Below, piece by piece: positions 1-15,746 of a DNA stretch of 64,000 nt; within the stretch, counting starts at the first letter, position 1; each line of letters starts with the position of its first letter. The position numbers and the translations under genes were made by a program. Source of the DNA: Bacteroidales bacterium (lineage in GTDB: Bacteria; Bacteroidota; Bacteroidia; Bacteroidales; Bacteroidaceae); contig SFFB01000006.1 of the NCBI GenBank assembly GCA_004557035.1, positions 20,074 to 84,073 of the forward strand, in the 5' to 3' direction. The notes below the pieces were generated by a model, which saw only the letters and a list, made by a program, of their open reading frames with translations, was not told the origin of the DNA and ran no database searches.

Positions 1-1
1 C

Positions 2-415
2 AACAAAGTGCTCTGCGCACTCACACTCTGCCTTGCTGCCGTTTTCTCACTCTCTCTCACGTCGTGCGGCGACGATGCGCTCAGCAAAGAAATTGAGAAA
101 CTTAACAAAGAATTGCCTATGGACATGGGTGATGGTTTTAGTTGGGCAAGCGTAAGCCTTAAAAACGGGGTAATGACGTTCAACTACACAGTCGACGAAA
201 GTCTGGCTCCAGGCGCTATAAAACTTTTGAATGCCAATAAAGCAGAAATGGACCTGGAAATGATTCAGCAAATCCGCCAAGCGTTAAGCGGTGATGAAGA
301 CGGCAAAGAAGCAAGAGAAATAATCAAGGAGAAAGACATTAAGGTAAAAATTGTGTTTGAAGGCACAGAAACCGGTCAACAATGTGTCTTCAACATCCCC
401 TCCGGAGCGCTCTAA
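2..415 (+). CDS. Lipoprotein of unknown function, cut by the left edge
   Basis: The reading frame is already open at base 2, so the true start lies outside the window; the first in-window start-like codon (GTG at 8) is probably internal. The visible N-terminus is hydrophobic and ends in a lipobox (SLTSC followed by GDD), which predicts lipidation by signal peptidase II and an envelope location. The Asp-rich residues after the cysteine resemble the export signal used for surface lipoproteins in Bacteroidetes. The remaining ~115 residues are charged, with a KEIEKLNKEL helix and an EAREIIKEKDIKVKIVF stretch. I recognise no domain. It is one of the few plus-strand genes in the left half. Lipoprotein call fairly secure, function unknown. 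Confidence 0.72.
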   Translation, partial: NKVLCALTLCLAAVFSLSLTSCGDDALSKEIEKLNKELPMDMGDGFSWASVSLKNGVMTFNYTVDESLAPGAIKLLNANKAEMDLEMIQQIRQALSGDEDGKEAREIIKEKDIKVKIVFEGTETGQQCVFNIPSGAL

Positions 416-926
416 GCGTCACGCCTCAATCCATTCAATCATTCAAAACCATCAACCGCCGCGCAAACATCAGTATTACGTGGCGGTTGATTTTTATATG
501 TGGGGCATTGAGGGGGCGACGCAAGACATAGATGGTGGGGCAGTCATAATTGAGATAGAGAATGTTTGGAATATTATAGCGGCTAAGTACGGGCTGAAGG
601 CCCAAAAGATACCAGCCCAGGGCAGAGGCGGCGCGAAGCGACGCCGGCACCCTGGGTATGTGGGCCCATACAATGCGCCCTGAAAGGGCAAAAGATTTAT
701 TAAAACTTGATTGTCATACCCATAAAAGTCTTTTGCCCCTACAGGGCGAACATTATCGCTCAACTTTACCCAGGGTGTCGTTCGCTACGCTCACTTTGCC
801 CTGGGCTATGGGCAAATCCTCCTTCGTCGGATTTGATTGGGCTTTCAGCCCGTTGCTTGGCCACTCTAAAAAATACAATTTCGTAAAACCTGTACCAATT
901 GAGCTTCACGCCCTCCAATCACTCGC
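416..926. other. Gene-free stretch with extragenic repeats
   Basis: About 510 bases with no credible gene. The open frames here translate to low-complexity strings such as LPLQGEHYRSTLPR that arise from the repeat itself. From 591 to 851 the stretch is occupied by the inverted palindromic repeat element listed separately. The remaining bases show no promoter or RNA gene that I can support. Confidence 0.6.
591..851. repeat. Nested inverted repeat built of GCCC..GGGC palindromes
   Basis: Short palindromes are arranged symmetrically: GGGCTGAAGGCCC (591-603), a CAGCCCAGGGCA...ACCCTGGGT block (612-657), GCCCTGAAAGGGC (677-689), GCCCCTACAGGGC (735-747), then ACCCAGGGTG...TGCCCTGGGCT (768-807) and GGGCTTTCAGCCC (839-851). 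The right block is the reverse complement of the left block in order and core sequence, so the whole unit is a large imperfect dyad. Blocks of this composition are common between genes in Bacteroidales genomes, and their function is not established. A related element lies at 23792-24093. Confidence 0.7.
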
Positions 927-1136
927 TTATCCCAGCGCGCAGGCCAGGTAGGTGTATTCGTCAAAATCGGCCCAGCCTTCGGGCGAGAGATCGTAGCGGT
1001 CGAGGAGTTGTTCGCGGGCTTCGCTTTCGGTTTCGCCATAGGCGTAGCAGGTGGCGCGATGTGAGAAATAGGCCAGGAAGAGGCCGTCTTCGGTGGGTTC
1101 AGTCACGATGTGACCTTGGGTTTGCTGCAACATCAT
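927..1136 (-). CDS. Small HicB-like protein, orphan
   Basis: Encodes 69 residues starting MMLQQTQGHIVTEP. The frame is open further upstream to 1256, but that extension is Cys-rich and overlaps a leader region, so I place the start at the ATG pair 1131-1136. The pattern (DGLFLAYFSHRATCYAYGET followed by ESEAREQLLDRYD) resembles the compact HicB/UPF0150 fold: a beta strand with DG, a strand ending in a turn, then GxTxxEA and a helix. HicB antitoxins normally carry a C-terminal DNA-binding domain and sit beside hicA; neither is seen here. It may be a solitary HicB-fold protein or an unrelated small protein. Gene fairly likely, family uncertain. Confidence 0.5.
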   Translation of the reverse strand: MMLQQTQGHIVTEPTEDGLFLAYFSHRATCYAYGETESEAREQLLDRYDLSPEGWADFDEYTYLACALG

Positions 1137-1256
1137 GTTTAATCTAATCGGTTGGTTACAGAAGCAAAGGAAGCCCAACGAGATGACAAAACGATGACAA
1201 TGGCGTGAACAAACACCATACACTGCGCCGTGGGCAACTATTGCGCCACAAAACAA

Positions 1257-1299
1257 GCCGAGCGCTGCACATCCCCGGTGGGGTGTTGCAACGCTCGGC
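1257..1299 (-). terminator. Terminator after the 58-residue gene
   Basis: GCCGAGCG pairs with CGCTCGGC, and an inner TGCA and CCCC/GGGG section extends the stem. On the minus strand the hairpin is followed by TTGTTTTG. It lies about 30 bases downstream of the stop of the small gene at 1329-1505, so it fits as that gene's intrinsic terminator. Confidence 0.7.
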
Positions 1300-1328
1300 G
1301 TCGTATTAGAGGTTATCCTGGGCAGGGC

Positions 1329-1505
1329 TTATTCTTCGCTTTGCCAGTTTTCGCTGCTCCAGCCGCCTTGGCGATTGGTGTATTGTTTGCCTATGTTTTC
1401 GCCGTCGCCGATGGGCAATGAGTCATTATAACCCACGCTGGCGGCGAGCATGCTCTCGGTGGAGAGTGAGAGCGCGCGGCTCTCAGGTTGCTGATAGTTC
1501 TTCAT
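1329..1505 (-). CDS. 58-residue small protein of unknown function
   Basis: Reading the minus strand from the ATG at 1503-1505 gives 58 codons ending in TAA at 1329-1331. It starts MKNYQQPESRALSLSTESML and ends SSENWQSEE. Small proteins with an M-K-x-Y-x-x-P opening followed by an ~40-residue polar tail recur in Prevotella and Bacteroides and are usually annotated as hypothetical. There is no signal peptide and no transmembrane segment. It follows the 911-residue secreted protein by only 29 bases on the same strand and ends before a clear terminator, so the two are probably co-transcribed. The downstream hairpin and the operon spacing are the main evidence that it is real. Confidence 0.6.
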   Translation of the reverse strand: MKNYQQPESRALSLSTESMLAASVGYNDSLPIGDGENIGKQYTNRQGGWSSENWQSEE

Positions 1506-1534
1506 AAGTTCTATAGGATGCTGTTGATGATGAT

Positions 1535-4270
1535 TTATTTCACGATTTGCTTTTTGCCGTTGACGATGTAGAGGCCGGCGGGGAGGTTACCCTTCTTGGC
1601 GCTGACGGCCACACCCGAGATGGTGTAGATCTTGTCGGCGGCGCGGTCGAGCGCTACGTTGTTGATGCCGGTGATGGCGCTACCGTCGAGACGGAAGCCA
1701 TTGGCCTCAGAGCCGGCGGGGATGACGAGATAGGCTTTGCCTGCGGCGTTGGTGAAGGCGGCACCTTTGGCAGCACCCCAGAAGAAGCCAAGCACTTGCT
1801 CGCCGGCCACCTCAGAGTAGGTGAGCTTGTAGAACTTGCTACCGGCAGCACCGGTGGTCGTGGCGTCAGTGGCAGAACCGCTGAGGAGGTTGGCGGTCGA
1901 GAGTGCTACGGCGTTGTCGGTGGTGATGAAGTCATAGGTTGTACCGTTTGCGCCCTTGACGAGCAAGCCGGTACCAGCAGGCACGGTGTTGCCGGCAGCA
2001 TATTCCCAGTCCATAGTGAGCTGGCCATCGGCAGCAGCTTTCACGGTGGTGGCGGTCAGGCCTTCGGGGATAACCACTGCCTTGTCGCTATAGAGCGTAC
2101 CGAAGCCCTCGGTGGTGGCAATCGTCACAGAGCCTTCGCCGGTCTTGTTGTAGCGGCGGTAAAGACGAGAAGAGGCAAGGTTGCTGCTTGTATAGGTGGA
2201 GAAACGCAGGCTGTTTGTTGCCGGATTGAAGCCGAGGTAACGTTCTGTAGTGCCCACGTTCTGAATATCGGCCTTTTCGTCAGAGAGGTTGACTGTCCAA
2301 AGTGCGCCTTTTTCGGTTGAGGCAGGCTTAGAGCTCAAGAATGAAAGAGACGTACTGTTTGCCCCCTTTAAATATTCTCCATCACATTTGATGTAATATT
2401 GTCCATCGACATCTGAGGCCTCAAGGGTCAGTTCATAAGGTTTGCCGTCAATATCTGTTGCGCCATAGTAGTAGCAAGCAGAAGTCAATGTGACAGGGCT
2501 GTAATACTTCTTTGTGCCCTCTCTTGCGGTCAGGGCTACAGGAGCGGCCTCTGCGGGGGTAGCCACAAGGATATACTTGCCGCCATCGACGATTTCAGAA
2601 GCGTCGTTCACGCGTGTGTAAGCATAGCTCTGGGGTTCTGAAACGATGAGTAAATAAGAAGCAGACTTACCGGCAGTGGCCAGATTAGCCGTAATGATTG
2701 TGGTACCGGGAGCAACGAGAGTCACTACACCTTCGGCATTGATAGTAGCCACGTTAGTATGTGAACTGCTGTAGGTCGGGGTTTCGTCATAGTCATTGGT
2801 GAGTTCGGGGAATGTATTGTCCACACCTATCTTGGCCTCGAAACTTTCGGCAGAATATTCAAAATACTTAATGGCGCTGACGATGTCTTTCTGACTCCAA
2901 ACAGTGAACTGCTGGGTCGAACCATAAACTGCGGGGAAACCGGTTACGGTGATGATATCATCTACTTTAGAAGTCAGAGTTGCTGCAGAGTTGCCGTCGC
3001 GCATTGTGATAGCGTTTGTTTCCTCGCCTTGATAGATTACAGAATTTTGGCTTGATTCTGAGAAAGCCGACTTAACGGTGGCGTTTACAATCTTGATGTA
3101 TTTAGACTCATAAGATTTGGGCGAAAACAGAATTTCTGCAATGGTAGCCACGGCGGGCTGAAGCTCCGCAGCTGAAGCATCTGTGAGCGTGGCGGCTGAA
3201 GCGTCGAAAGCGGTGAGTTCATAAAGGTTGTTGTAAGCTTTGGCCTTCACAATAACCTCGCCAGAAATTTTCTTGCCAACAATCGGTTTGTCTGTTGATG
3301 AATAAATCAACATACCGCGATTGGCATCTTGAATGTAGGTGTTATTGCCTTTGTTGTAAGTGACCACAGCATTGTTCAAGGTCAACAAGTATTCTTGTTC
3401 GGTGGTCGTAATCACGCCAGCGGCATAAAGGCCTTCGAGGCCGTTGATGGCAGGAAGCACTTTAATGGTATATTTGGCATCGCCGGGATCGTGGGTTTCA
3501 TCACCGTTGGTATGAGCGGTAATCGTAGTCGTACCATTAGCGAGCAAAGTGACCGTACCGTCAGTGGCTACAGTAGCCACACTTTCGTTGCTACTGCTGT
3601 ATGAAGCAATGGGCAAAGAATTCGGATTAGTCAAAGCAGGAGCAGTAAAGCCTTTAGTCAATGTGGTCACAAATGTAGGCGTTTGACCAACGGCTGAGCC
3701 ATAAGTGATGCCGGCTGGTTCATTGCCTGTGTCTACAGTTTCTGAGACTACGGTGATGGATTTAATGTAAAGTGCTTTTGACGTAGTCTGTGCATAACTA
3801 ATCTCAATCTTTCCCGTTTCACCTCCTGTAAAGGTATAATCAGTAGCCGTTGTCGTTAAAGTTTTTGTATCTCCATACTGAGTACCATTAACCTTAACTG
3901 TTAATGTGGCTGATGCACTACTTGCTGTAGAGGCATTTACAGTAATCGATGTAATCTTACCGGCAATCCCCGTTGTTGAGAATGTAAAGTCTGGTGATGC
4001 TTTTTCAACAGAACCTGCACCTATCTGAAGACCTTTATTAGTAGTATTAGTATCAAAACCAAAGAAATTGATGGCAGCAGATGAACTCAACGTCCAGTCT
4101 ACATTTCCTAAAGTTAAGTTATAACTTGTTTGTCCTGTGGTCAAACTTAAATCTGCAGGTTTAGGAAACGTGTAAGTGTACGTGTTAGTAGCACCCCACG
4201 CACTCATCCCCCCAAATATGGTCATTAAGCAAACGACCAAGAGGGTTTTAAAATGGTAGTTTTTTAACAT
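1535..4270 (-). CDS. Large secreted protein with Ig-like repeats and a T9SS-like tail
   Basis: A 911-residue exported protein. Residues 1-27 are a signal peptide (LLVVCLMTIFGGMSAWGA). Residues ~30-180 form a beta-rich module. About 185-270 and 475-545 are bacterial Ig-like (Big_2 type) domains, each with a pattern like SVATVATDGTVTLLANGTT. A segment near 275-470 resembles OB-fold nucleic-acid or sugar-binding modules. The C-terminus (KIYTISGVAV ... GLYIVNGKKQIVK) matches the short sorting-type tail common in Prevotella, suggesting type IX secretion or surface anchoring. No catalytic motif is visible, so it is probably an adhesin or binding protein. It has its own promoter at 4376-4406 with a ~100-base leader, and the 58-residue gene follows it. 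Confidence 0.8.
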   Translation of the reverse strand: MLKNYHFKTLLVVCLMTIFGGMSAWGATNTYTYTFPKPADLSLTTGQTSYNLTLGNVDWTLSSSAAINFFGFDTNTTNKGLQIGAGSVEKASPDFTFSTTGIAGKITSITVNASTASSASATLTVKVNGTQYGDTKTLTTTATDYTFTGGETGKIEISYAQTTSKALYIKSITVVSETVDTGNEPAGITYGSAVGQTPTFVTTLTKGFTAPALTNPNSLPIASYSSSNESVATVATDGTVTLLANGTTTITAHTNGDETHDPGDAKYTIKVLPAINGLEGLYAAGVITTTEQEYLLTLNNAVVTYNKGNNTYIQDANRGMLIYSSTDKPIVGKKISGEVIVKAKAYNNLYELTAFDASAATLTDASAAELQPAVATIAEILFSPKSYESKYIKIVNATVKSAFSESSQNSVIYQGEETNAITMRDGNSAATLTSKVDDIITVTGFPAVYGSTQQFTVWSQKDIVSAIKYFEYSAESFEAKIGVDNTFPELTNDYDETPTYSSSHTNVATINAEGVVTLVAPGTTIITANLATAGKSASYLLIVSEPQSYAYTRVNDASEIVDGGKYILVATPAEAAPVALTAREGTKKYYSPVTLTSACYYYGATDIDGKPYELTLEASDVDGQYYIKCDGEYLKGANSTSLSFLSSKPASTEKGALWTVNLSDEKADIQNVGTTERYLGFNPATNSLRFSTYTSSNLASSRLYRRYNKTGEGSVTIATTEGFGTLYSDKAVVIPEGLTATTVKAAADGQLTMDWEYAAGNTVPAGTGLLVKGANGTTYDFITTDNAVALSTANLLSGSATDATTTGAAGSKFYKLTYSEVAGEQVLGFFWGAAKGAAFTNAAGKAYLVIPAGSEANGFRLDGSAITGINNVALDRAADKIYTISGVAVSAKKGNLPAGLYIVNGKKQIVK

Positions 4271-4375
4271 AGCAATAAGTTTTTAGATTGAAATAAGTTG
4301 TGAAATGTTTTCTTTTGGAATATAATGCCCGAGAAGCAGTGCGGCAAACGCTCAGGCTGTACATAGTTTTCATTG

Positions 4376-4406
4376 CAAATATACAAAGGCGCAGTGTGAA
4401 AACAAA
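4376..4406 (-). promoter_or_regulatory. Promoter for the 911-residue protein
   Basis: On the minus strand, TTTG (403-406 side) is followed after 19 bases by TATATTTG (4376-4383), matching the Bacteroidetes -33/-7 consensus. Transcription would start near 4368, leaving a leader of about 100 bases. Confidence 0.7.
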
Positions 4407-4464
4407 AGATAAATACCTAAAAAACACCGACGTAACGAAAATGTCACTCCGTTGCAACAAAAAA

Positions 4465-4507
4465 CGAGCGAGCGCACCGCCGCATATTGCTTTGGCACAC
4501 TCGCTCG
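4465..4507 (-). terminator. Terminator of the rpoBC transcript
   Basis: CGAGCGAG pairs with CTCGCTCG around a GC-rich loop, and on the minus strand the hairpin runs into TTTTTTG. It begins 36 bases past the rpoC stop, as expected for the end of the rpoBC operon. Confidence 0.85.
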
Positions 4508-4542
4508 GAGTATAAAAGGGGTCAGTCCGCAGACTGAAGGGT

Positions 4543-8793
<4,251 letters not shown>

Positions 8794-8824
8794 AGTAAGT
8801 GAAGTTGATGATTGAGGCGTGATG

Positions 8825-12640
<3,816 letters not shown>

Positions 12641-12678
12641 TCGTGTTGTGTGTGTAAAAGTTGTTGATGTATAGACAC

Positions 12679-12716
12679 AAAAAGGTTAAGAACCCTCTAC
12701 CAGAGGATCCTTAACC
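12679..12716 (-). terminator. Attenuator-type hairpin between rplL and rpoB
   Basis: On the minus strand GGTTAAGGATCCTCT pairs with AGAGGGTTCTTAACC around a short loop, followed by TTTTTG (12678-12683). The form is that of an intrinsic terminator, yet rpoB and rpoC lie downstream with no obvious promoter in the 97-base gap. Partial termination (attenuation) is therefore likely, giving more L7/L12 than RNA polymerase, as known for the E. coli rplL-rpoB gap. Confidence 0.75.
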
Positions 12717-12737
12717 ATTATTTGTAAGAGTGGTCGC

Positions 12738-13115
12738 TTAGGCGATTTCTACTTCAGCACCGGCCTCTTCGAGAGCCTTCTTGAGTGCTTCAGCTTCTTC
12801 TTTGGCAACGCCTTCCTTCAGTTTGCTGGGAGCGCCGTCAACGAGGTCCTTAGCTTCTTTCAAGCCGAGGCCACAAGCTTCTTTAACTGCCTTTACAACC
12901 TGGAGTTTAGCAGCACCTGCGCTCTTGAGGACAACATCGAAAGATGTTTTCTCTTCAGCAGCAGCGGCACCTGCAGCAGCGGGGCCGGCAGCAACTGCAA
13001 CAGCAGCAGCAGCGGGTTCAATACCGTATTCTTCTTTGAGAATAGTTGCCAACTCGTTAACTTCTTTTACTGTCAAATTTACCAATTCTTCAGCAATAGC
13101 TTTGATATCTGCCAT
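12738..13115 (-). CDS. rplL: 50S ribosomal protein L7/L12
   Basis: Stalk protein bL12 (125 residues), which recruits and activates translational GTPases and is present in several copies per ribosome. The N-terminal dimerisation helix (MADIKAIAEELVNLT) is followed by an Ala-rich hinge near residues 36-52 (AAAVAVAAGPAAAGAAAAEE) and the C-terminal factor-binding domain with KIQVVKAVKE-type sequence and GLKEAKDLVDGAP. It follows rplJ, whose product anchors it to the ribosome, by 48 bases. The terminator-like hairpin downstream would favour its expression over rpoB. Confidence 0.98.
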   Translation of the reverse strand: MADIKAIAEELVNLTVKEVNELATILKEEYGIEPAAAAVAVAAGPAAAGAAAAEEKTSFDVVLKSAGAAKLQVVKAVKEACGLGLKEAKDLVDGAPSKLKEGVAKEEAEALKKALEEAGAEVEIA

Positions 13116-13163
13116 TTTCGTAATTATTTGTTATTGTTTTGTATTCGGTGAATTGTAAGGGAA

Positions 13164-13682
13164 TTACTCGGGACGTTCGCCCAAAGTCTTCAGCACGCCG
13201 TGGATAGTTTGTCCAGCCGACTGGAGAGAAGAGATAACGTTCTTTGCAGGCGACTGCAGCAAGGCCACAACTTCTGCAATGACTTCGTTTTTGCTCTTGA
13301 TAGCGCAGAGGGTATCGAGCTGGTCTACACCGACATAGAAACCTTCTTCGGCATAAGCAGCCTTGAGGGCGGGCACACCATTTTTGCCTACTTCCTTGAT
13401 GAGTTTGGCGGGCGCATTGGCGGTGTTGCAGAAGAACACAGCCGTGCTGCCTTTCAACACATCATAGAGGGGAGAATAATCGATTTCTGCTGCTTCGAAT
13501 GCCTTGTGGAGGAGTGTATTTTTCACTACGACCATTTTGATGTCGGCACCGAAACATTTTCTACGCAAACTGCTGGTAGCTTCAGCATTCAAGCCGGTCA
13601 CGTCGACCAGATAGAAGTGAGCGTACTCGTTGAGTTTTGCACCGAGTTGTTCGATGATGGATTGCTTATCTTCCTTTCTCAT
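13164..13682 (-). CDS. rplJ: 50S ribosomal protein L10
   Basis: uL10 (172 residues) forms the base of the ribosomal stalk and carries the L7/L12 dimers on its C-terminal helix. The N-terminus MRKEDKQSIIEQLGAKLNEY and the segment FYLVDVTGLNAEATSSLRRK are characteristic. In E. coli the L10-L12 complex represses its own mRNA at the rplJ leader; here only 13 bases separate rplA from rplJ, so such a leader would have to lie within rplA. No separate promoter is visible. Complete and ordinary. Confidence 0.98.
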   Translation of the reverse strand: MRKEDKQSIIEQLGAKLNEYAHFYLVDVTGLNAEATSSLRRKCFGADIKMVVVKNTLLHKAFEAAEIDYSPLYDVLKGSTAVFFCNTANAPAKLIKEVGKNGVPALKAAYAEEGFYVGVDQLDTLCAIKSKNEVIAEVVALLQSPAKNVISSLQSAGQTIHGVLKTLGERPE

Positions 13683-13695
13683 GATGGTAATTCAA

Positions 13696-14394
13696 TTAAA
13701 TTTCGTCGACAGATTTGGGATCTACCTTGATACCCTTACTCATCGTAGAGGAAAGATAAATGCTCTTGATGTAAGTACCTTTGGCTGCAGAGGGTTTGAG
13801 CTTGATGATGGTGTTGACAAACTCTTTAGCATTGCCCAGGATCTGTTCGGGGGTGAAAGACACCTTGCCGATTGAGGTGTGAACAATACCGGTTTTGTCT
13901 ACCTTGAAGTCAATCTTACCCTGCTTTACCTCACGGACGGCTTTGGCCACGTCCATGGTAACGGTACCGCTCTTAGGGTTAGGCATGAGACCGCGAGGAC
14001 CGAGAACACGTCCAAGCGCACCGATTTTACCCATGATGGCAGGCATCGTGATGATCACATCAATATCGGTCCAACCGCCTTTGATTTTCTCGATATATTC
14101 ATCGAGACCTACATAGTCTGCTCCGGCTTCTTTAGCAGCAGCTTCAGCTTCGGGCGTACAGAGACACAGCACGCGTACGGTCTTACCCGTACCGTTGGGA
14201 AGAGAAACGACACCGCGAACCATTTGGTTGGCTTTGCGGGGGTCTACGCCGAGACGAACGTCGATGTCGACAGAGGCGTCAAACTTGGTGGTCGTAATTT
14301 CCTTAACCAAGGCGGCTGCTTCCTTCAAGCTGTAAGCCTTCCCTGCTTCAATCTTACCGGCGACGGATTTCTGATTTTTTGTCAGTTTACTCAT
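13696..14394 (-). CDS. rplA: 50S ribosomal protein L1
   Basis: uL1 (232 residues) forms the mobile stalk near the E site and helps release deacylated tRNA. Family marks include FDASVDIDVRLGVDPRKANQ, LPNGTGKTVRVLCL and GPRGLMPNPKSGTVT. L1 can act as an autogenous repressor of the rplK-rplA mRNA in other bacteria; I did not find a clear L1-binding mimic in the short rplK-rplA gap of 17 bases. Gene is complete and of normal length. Confidence 0.98.
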   Translation of the reverse strand: MSKLTKNQKSVAGKIEAGKAYSLKEAAALVKEITTTKFDASVDIDVRLGVDPRKANQMVRGVVSLPNGTGKTVRVLCLCTPEAEAAAKEAGADYVGLDEYIEKIKGGWTDIDVIITMPAIMGKIGALGRVLGPRGLMPNPKSGTVTMDVAKAVREVKQGKIDFKVDKTGIVHTSIGKVSFTPEQILGNAKEFVNTIIKLKPSAAKGTYIKSIYLSSTMSKGIKVDPKSVDEI

Positions 14395-14411
14395 TGTGCG
14401 AAAAATTGAAG

Positions 14412-14855
14412 TTAAATATTTTCAGGGAAGTCTCCCTTTACGGTGATACCCATACTGCGTGCGGTACCGGCGACGAGGCGCATGGCGCTGTCGAGGGTGA
14501 AGCAGTTGAGGTCGGGCATCTTGTCTTCGGCGATGGCCTTCACCTGATCCCAAGTGATTTCAGCAATCTTGGAACGGTTGGGCTGTGCCGAGCCGCTTTT
14601 TTTCTTGGCTGCCTCGAGCAATTGAATTGCTACAGGAGGAGTCTTTACTATGAATGAGAATGATTTGTCATTATAGTAAGTAATGACTACAGGCAATACC
14701 TTACCTGCCTTCTCCTGAGTTCTGGCGTTGAACTGCTTGCAGAAATCCATAATGTTGATTCCCTTTGAACCCAGAGCGGGACCAACGGGAGGCGAAGGAT
14801 TTGCAGCGCCACCTTTAATCTGTAATTTGATTAATCCAGCAACTTCTTTAGCCAT
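14412..14855 (-). CDS. rplK: 50S ribosomal protein L11
   Basis: uL11 (147 residues) binds the GTPase-associated centre of 23S rRNA beside the stalk. The sequence has the Pro-rich N-terminal helix region (GAANPSPPVGPALGSKGINI) with the conserved prolines targeted by thiostrepton, and the RNA-binding C-terminal domain (TWDQVKAIAEDKMPDLN). It begins 56 bases downstream of nusG, in the order nusG-rplK-rplA seen in most bacteria. Complete. Confidence 0.98.
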   Translation of the reverse strand: MAKEVAGLIKLQIKGGAANPSPPVGPALGSKGINIMDFCKQFNARTQEKAGKVLPVVITYYNDKSFSFIVKTPPVAIQLLEAAKKKSGSAQPNRSKIAEITWDQVKAIAEDKMPDLNCFTLDSAMRLVAGTARSMGITVKGDFPENI

Positions 14856-14911
14856 TGTGATTGTTTTGTTTAAAATGATTTTTGTTGGAAAGCGCGACTA
14901 CGTAACACTTG

Positions 14912-15454
14912 TCACTCTTTCACGATTTGCGTAAACCCAAGGTCGAGGTCTGTGCTGCGGGCAAAGACCTTGACGGTGACCGTAACCTTCTTCTTGTCGT
15001 TGTCGACACGCTCCACAACGCCTGAAAATCCGGCAAACGGACCTTCGTTGACTTTGACAGCGTCGCCCACTTCGAAAGGAATGGGGAGGTCTACCGCCTC
15101 TTCGTTCATTTCGTCAACCTTACCCAGGATGCGTGACACCTCAGAGGGACGCAAGGGGGTGGGATTGTCCATTCCTCCCAAAAAGCCGAGCACCTGCGGC
15201 GTGTTGCGCAGCACGTGTGCTATCTCGCCGACCAGACGTGCCTCTACGAGGACGTAACCGGGGAGATAATTGCGCTCTTTAATGACTCTTTTGCCATTGC
15301 GGATCTGAACCACCTTTTCAGTCGGAATGAGCACCTGTGCGACATGGCCGCCGAGGCGACCATTTTTTATCTCCGCATCAATGTATTCCTTGACTTTGGC
15401 TTCTTTTCCGCTTACGGCTCGGAGCACATACCAAGACATCTCCAATTCAGCCAT
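14912..15454 (-). CDS. nusG: Transcription termination/antitermination factor NusG
   Basis: NusG (180 residues) binds RNA polymerase through its N-terminal domain and contacts ribosomes or Rho through its KOW domain. Seen here: WYVLRAVSGKEAKVKEYIDA at the N-terminus, NYLPGYVLVEARL in the NGN domain, and the KOW motif GDAVKVNEGPFAGFSGVVE near residues 128-146. No large insertion is present, unlike NusG of some Bacteroidetes relatives. The gene starts three bases after secE, with which it is almost certainly co-translated. The alternative LoaP or UpxY family role is unlikely given this context. Confidence 0.97.
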   Translation of the reverse strand: MAELEMSWYVLRAVSGKEAKVKEYIDAEIKNGRLGGHVAQVLIPTEKVVQIRNGKRVIKERNYLPGYVLVEARLVGEIAHVLRNTPQVLGFLGGMDNPTPLRPSEVSRILGKVDEMNEEAVDLPIPFEVGDAVKVNEGPFAGFSGVVERVDNDKKKVTVTVKVFARSTDLDLGFTQIVKE

Positions 15455-15457
15455 AGG

Positions 15458-15655
15458 TCAGAATTTAATTTGGTAGATTAACTGCATGAGGTTATAGAAG
15501 ACCTTATCCATGGCAAACACGACGGCGGCGATTATCACGGAAGCAATGAGAACGACAATCGCGCTGTGGAGCAACTCCTTGCGTGTGGGCCAAGTGGTTT
15601 TATGCACTAATTCTTCGTAAGTATCCTTACAGTATAATACGATGTTCTTAAACAT
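15458..15655 (-). CDS. secE: Preprotein translocase subunit SecE
   Basis: SecE (65 residues) is the small essential partner of SecY in the inner-membrane protein channel. The conserved amphipathic segment VHKTTWPTRKELLHSAIVVL is followed by a single membrane helix (IVVLIASVIIAAVVFAM). I use the ATG at 15653-15655 because the longer open frame runs back through the tRNA-Trp gene. The start lies 16 bases from the 3' end of that tRNA, so tRNA processing and secE translation share one transcript. A purine-rich AAGGAAAAGAC precedes the start. Confidence 0.95.
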   Translation of the reverse strand: MFKNIVLYCKDTYEELVHKTTWPTRKELLHSAIVVLIASVIIAAVVFAMDKVFYNLMQLIYQIKF

Positions 15656-15671
15656 GTCTTTTCCTTTTTTG

Positions 15672-15744
15672 CACGGGAAGAGAGGCTCGAACTCCCGACA
15701 CCTGGTTTTGGAGACCAGTGCTCTACCAACTGAGCTATTCCCGT
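15672..15744 (-). tRNA. tRNA-Trp (anticodon CCA)
   Basis: A 73-base cloverleaf on the minus strand: acceptor ACGGGAA paired with TTCCCGT, D arm GCTC/GAGC, anticodon stem CTGGT/ACCAG with loop CTCCAAA (anticodon CCA), and T arm GGGAG TTCGAGC CTCTC. The CCA end is not encoded. It sits between a terminator hairpin five bases upstream and secE 16 bases downstream. Confidence 0.97.
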
Positions 15745-15746
15745 AT

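Noticed and set aside
494..951. Frames of ~90 codons in the first repeat region
   Set aside because: They arise from repeat palindromes (LPFQG, LPLQG type peptides) and have no start context or family match.
1230..1421. 63-codon plus-strand frame
   Set aside because: It runs through the terminator hairpin and antisense to the better supported 58-residue gene.
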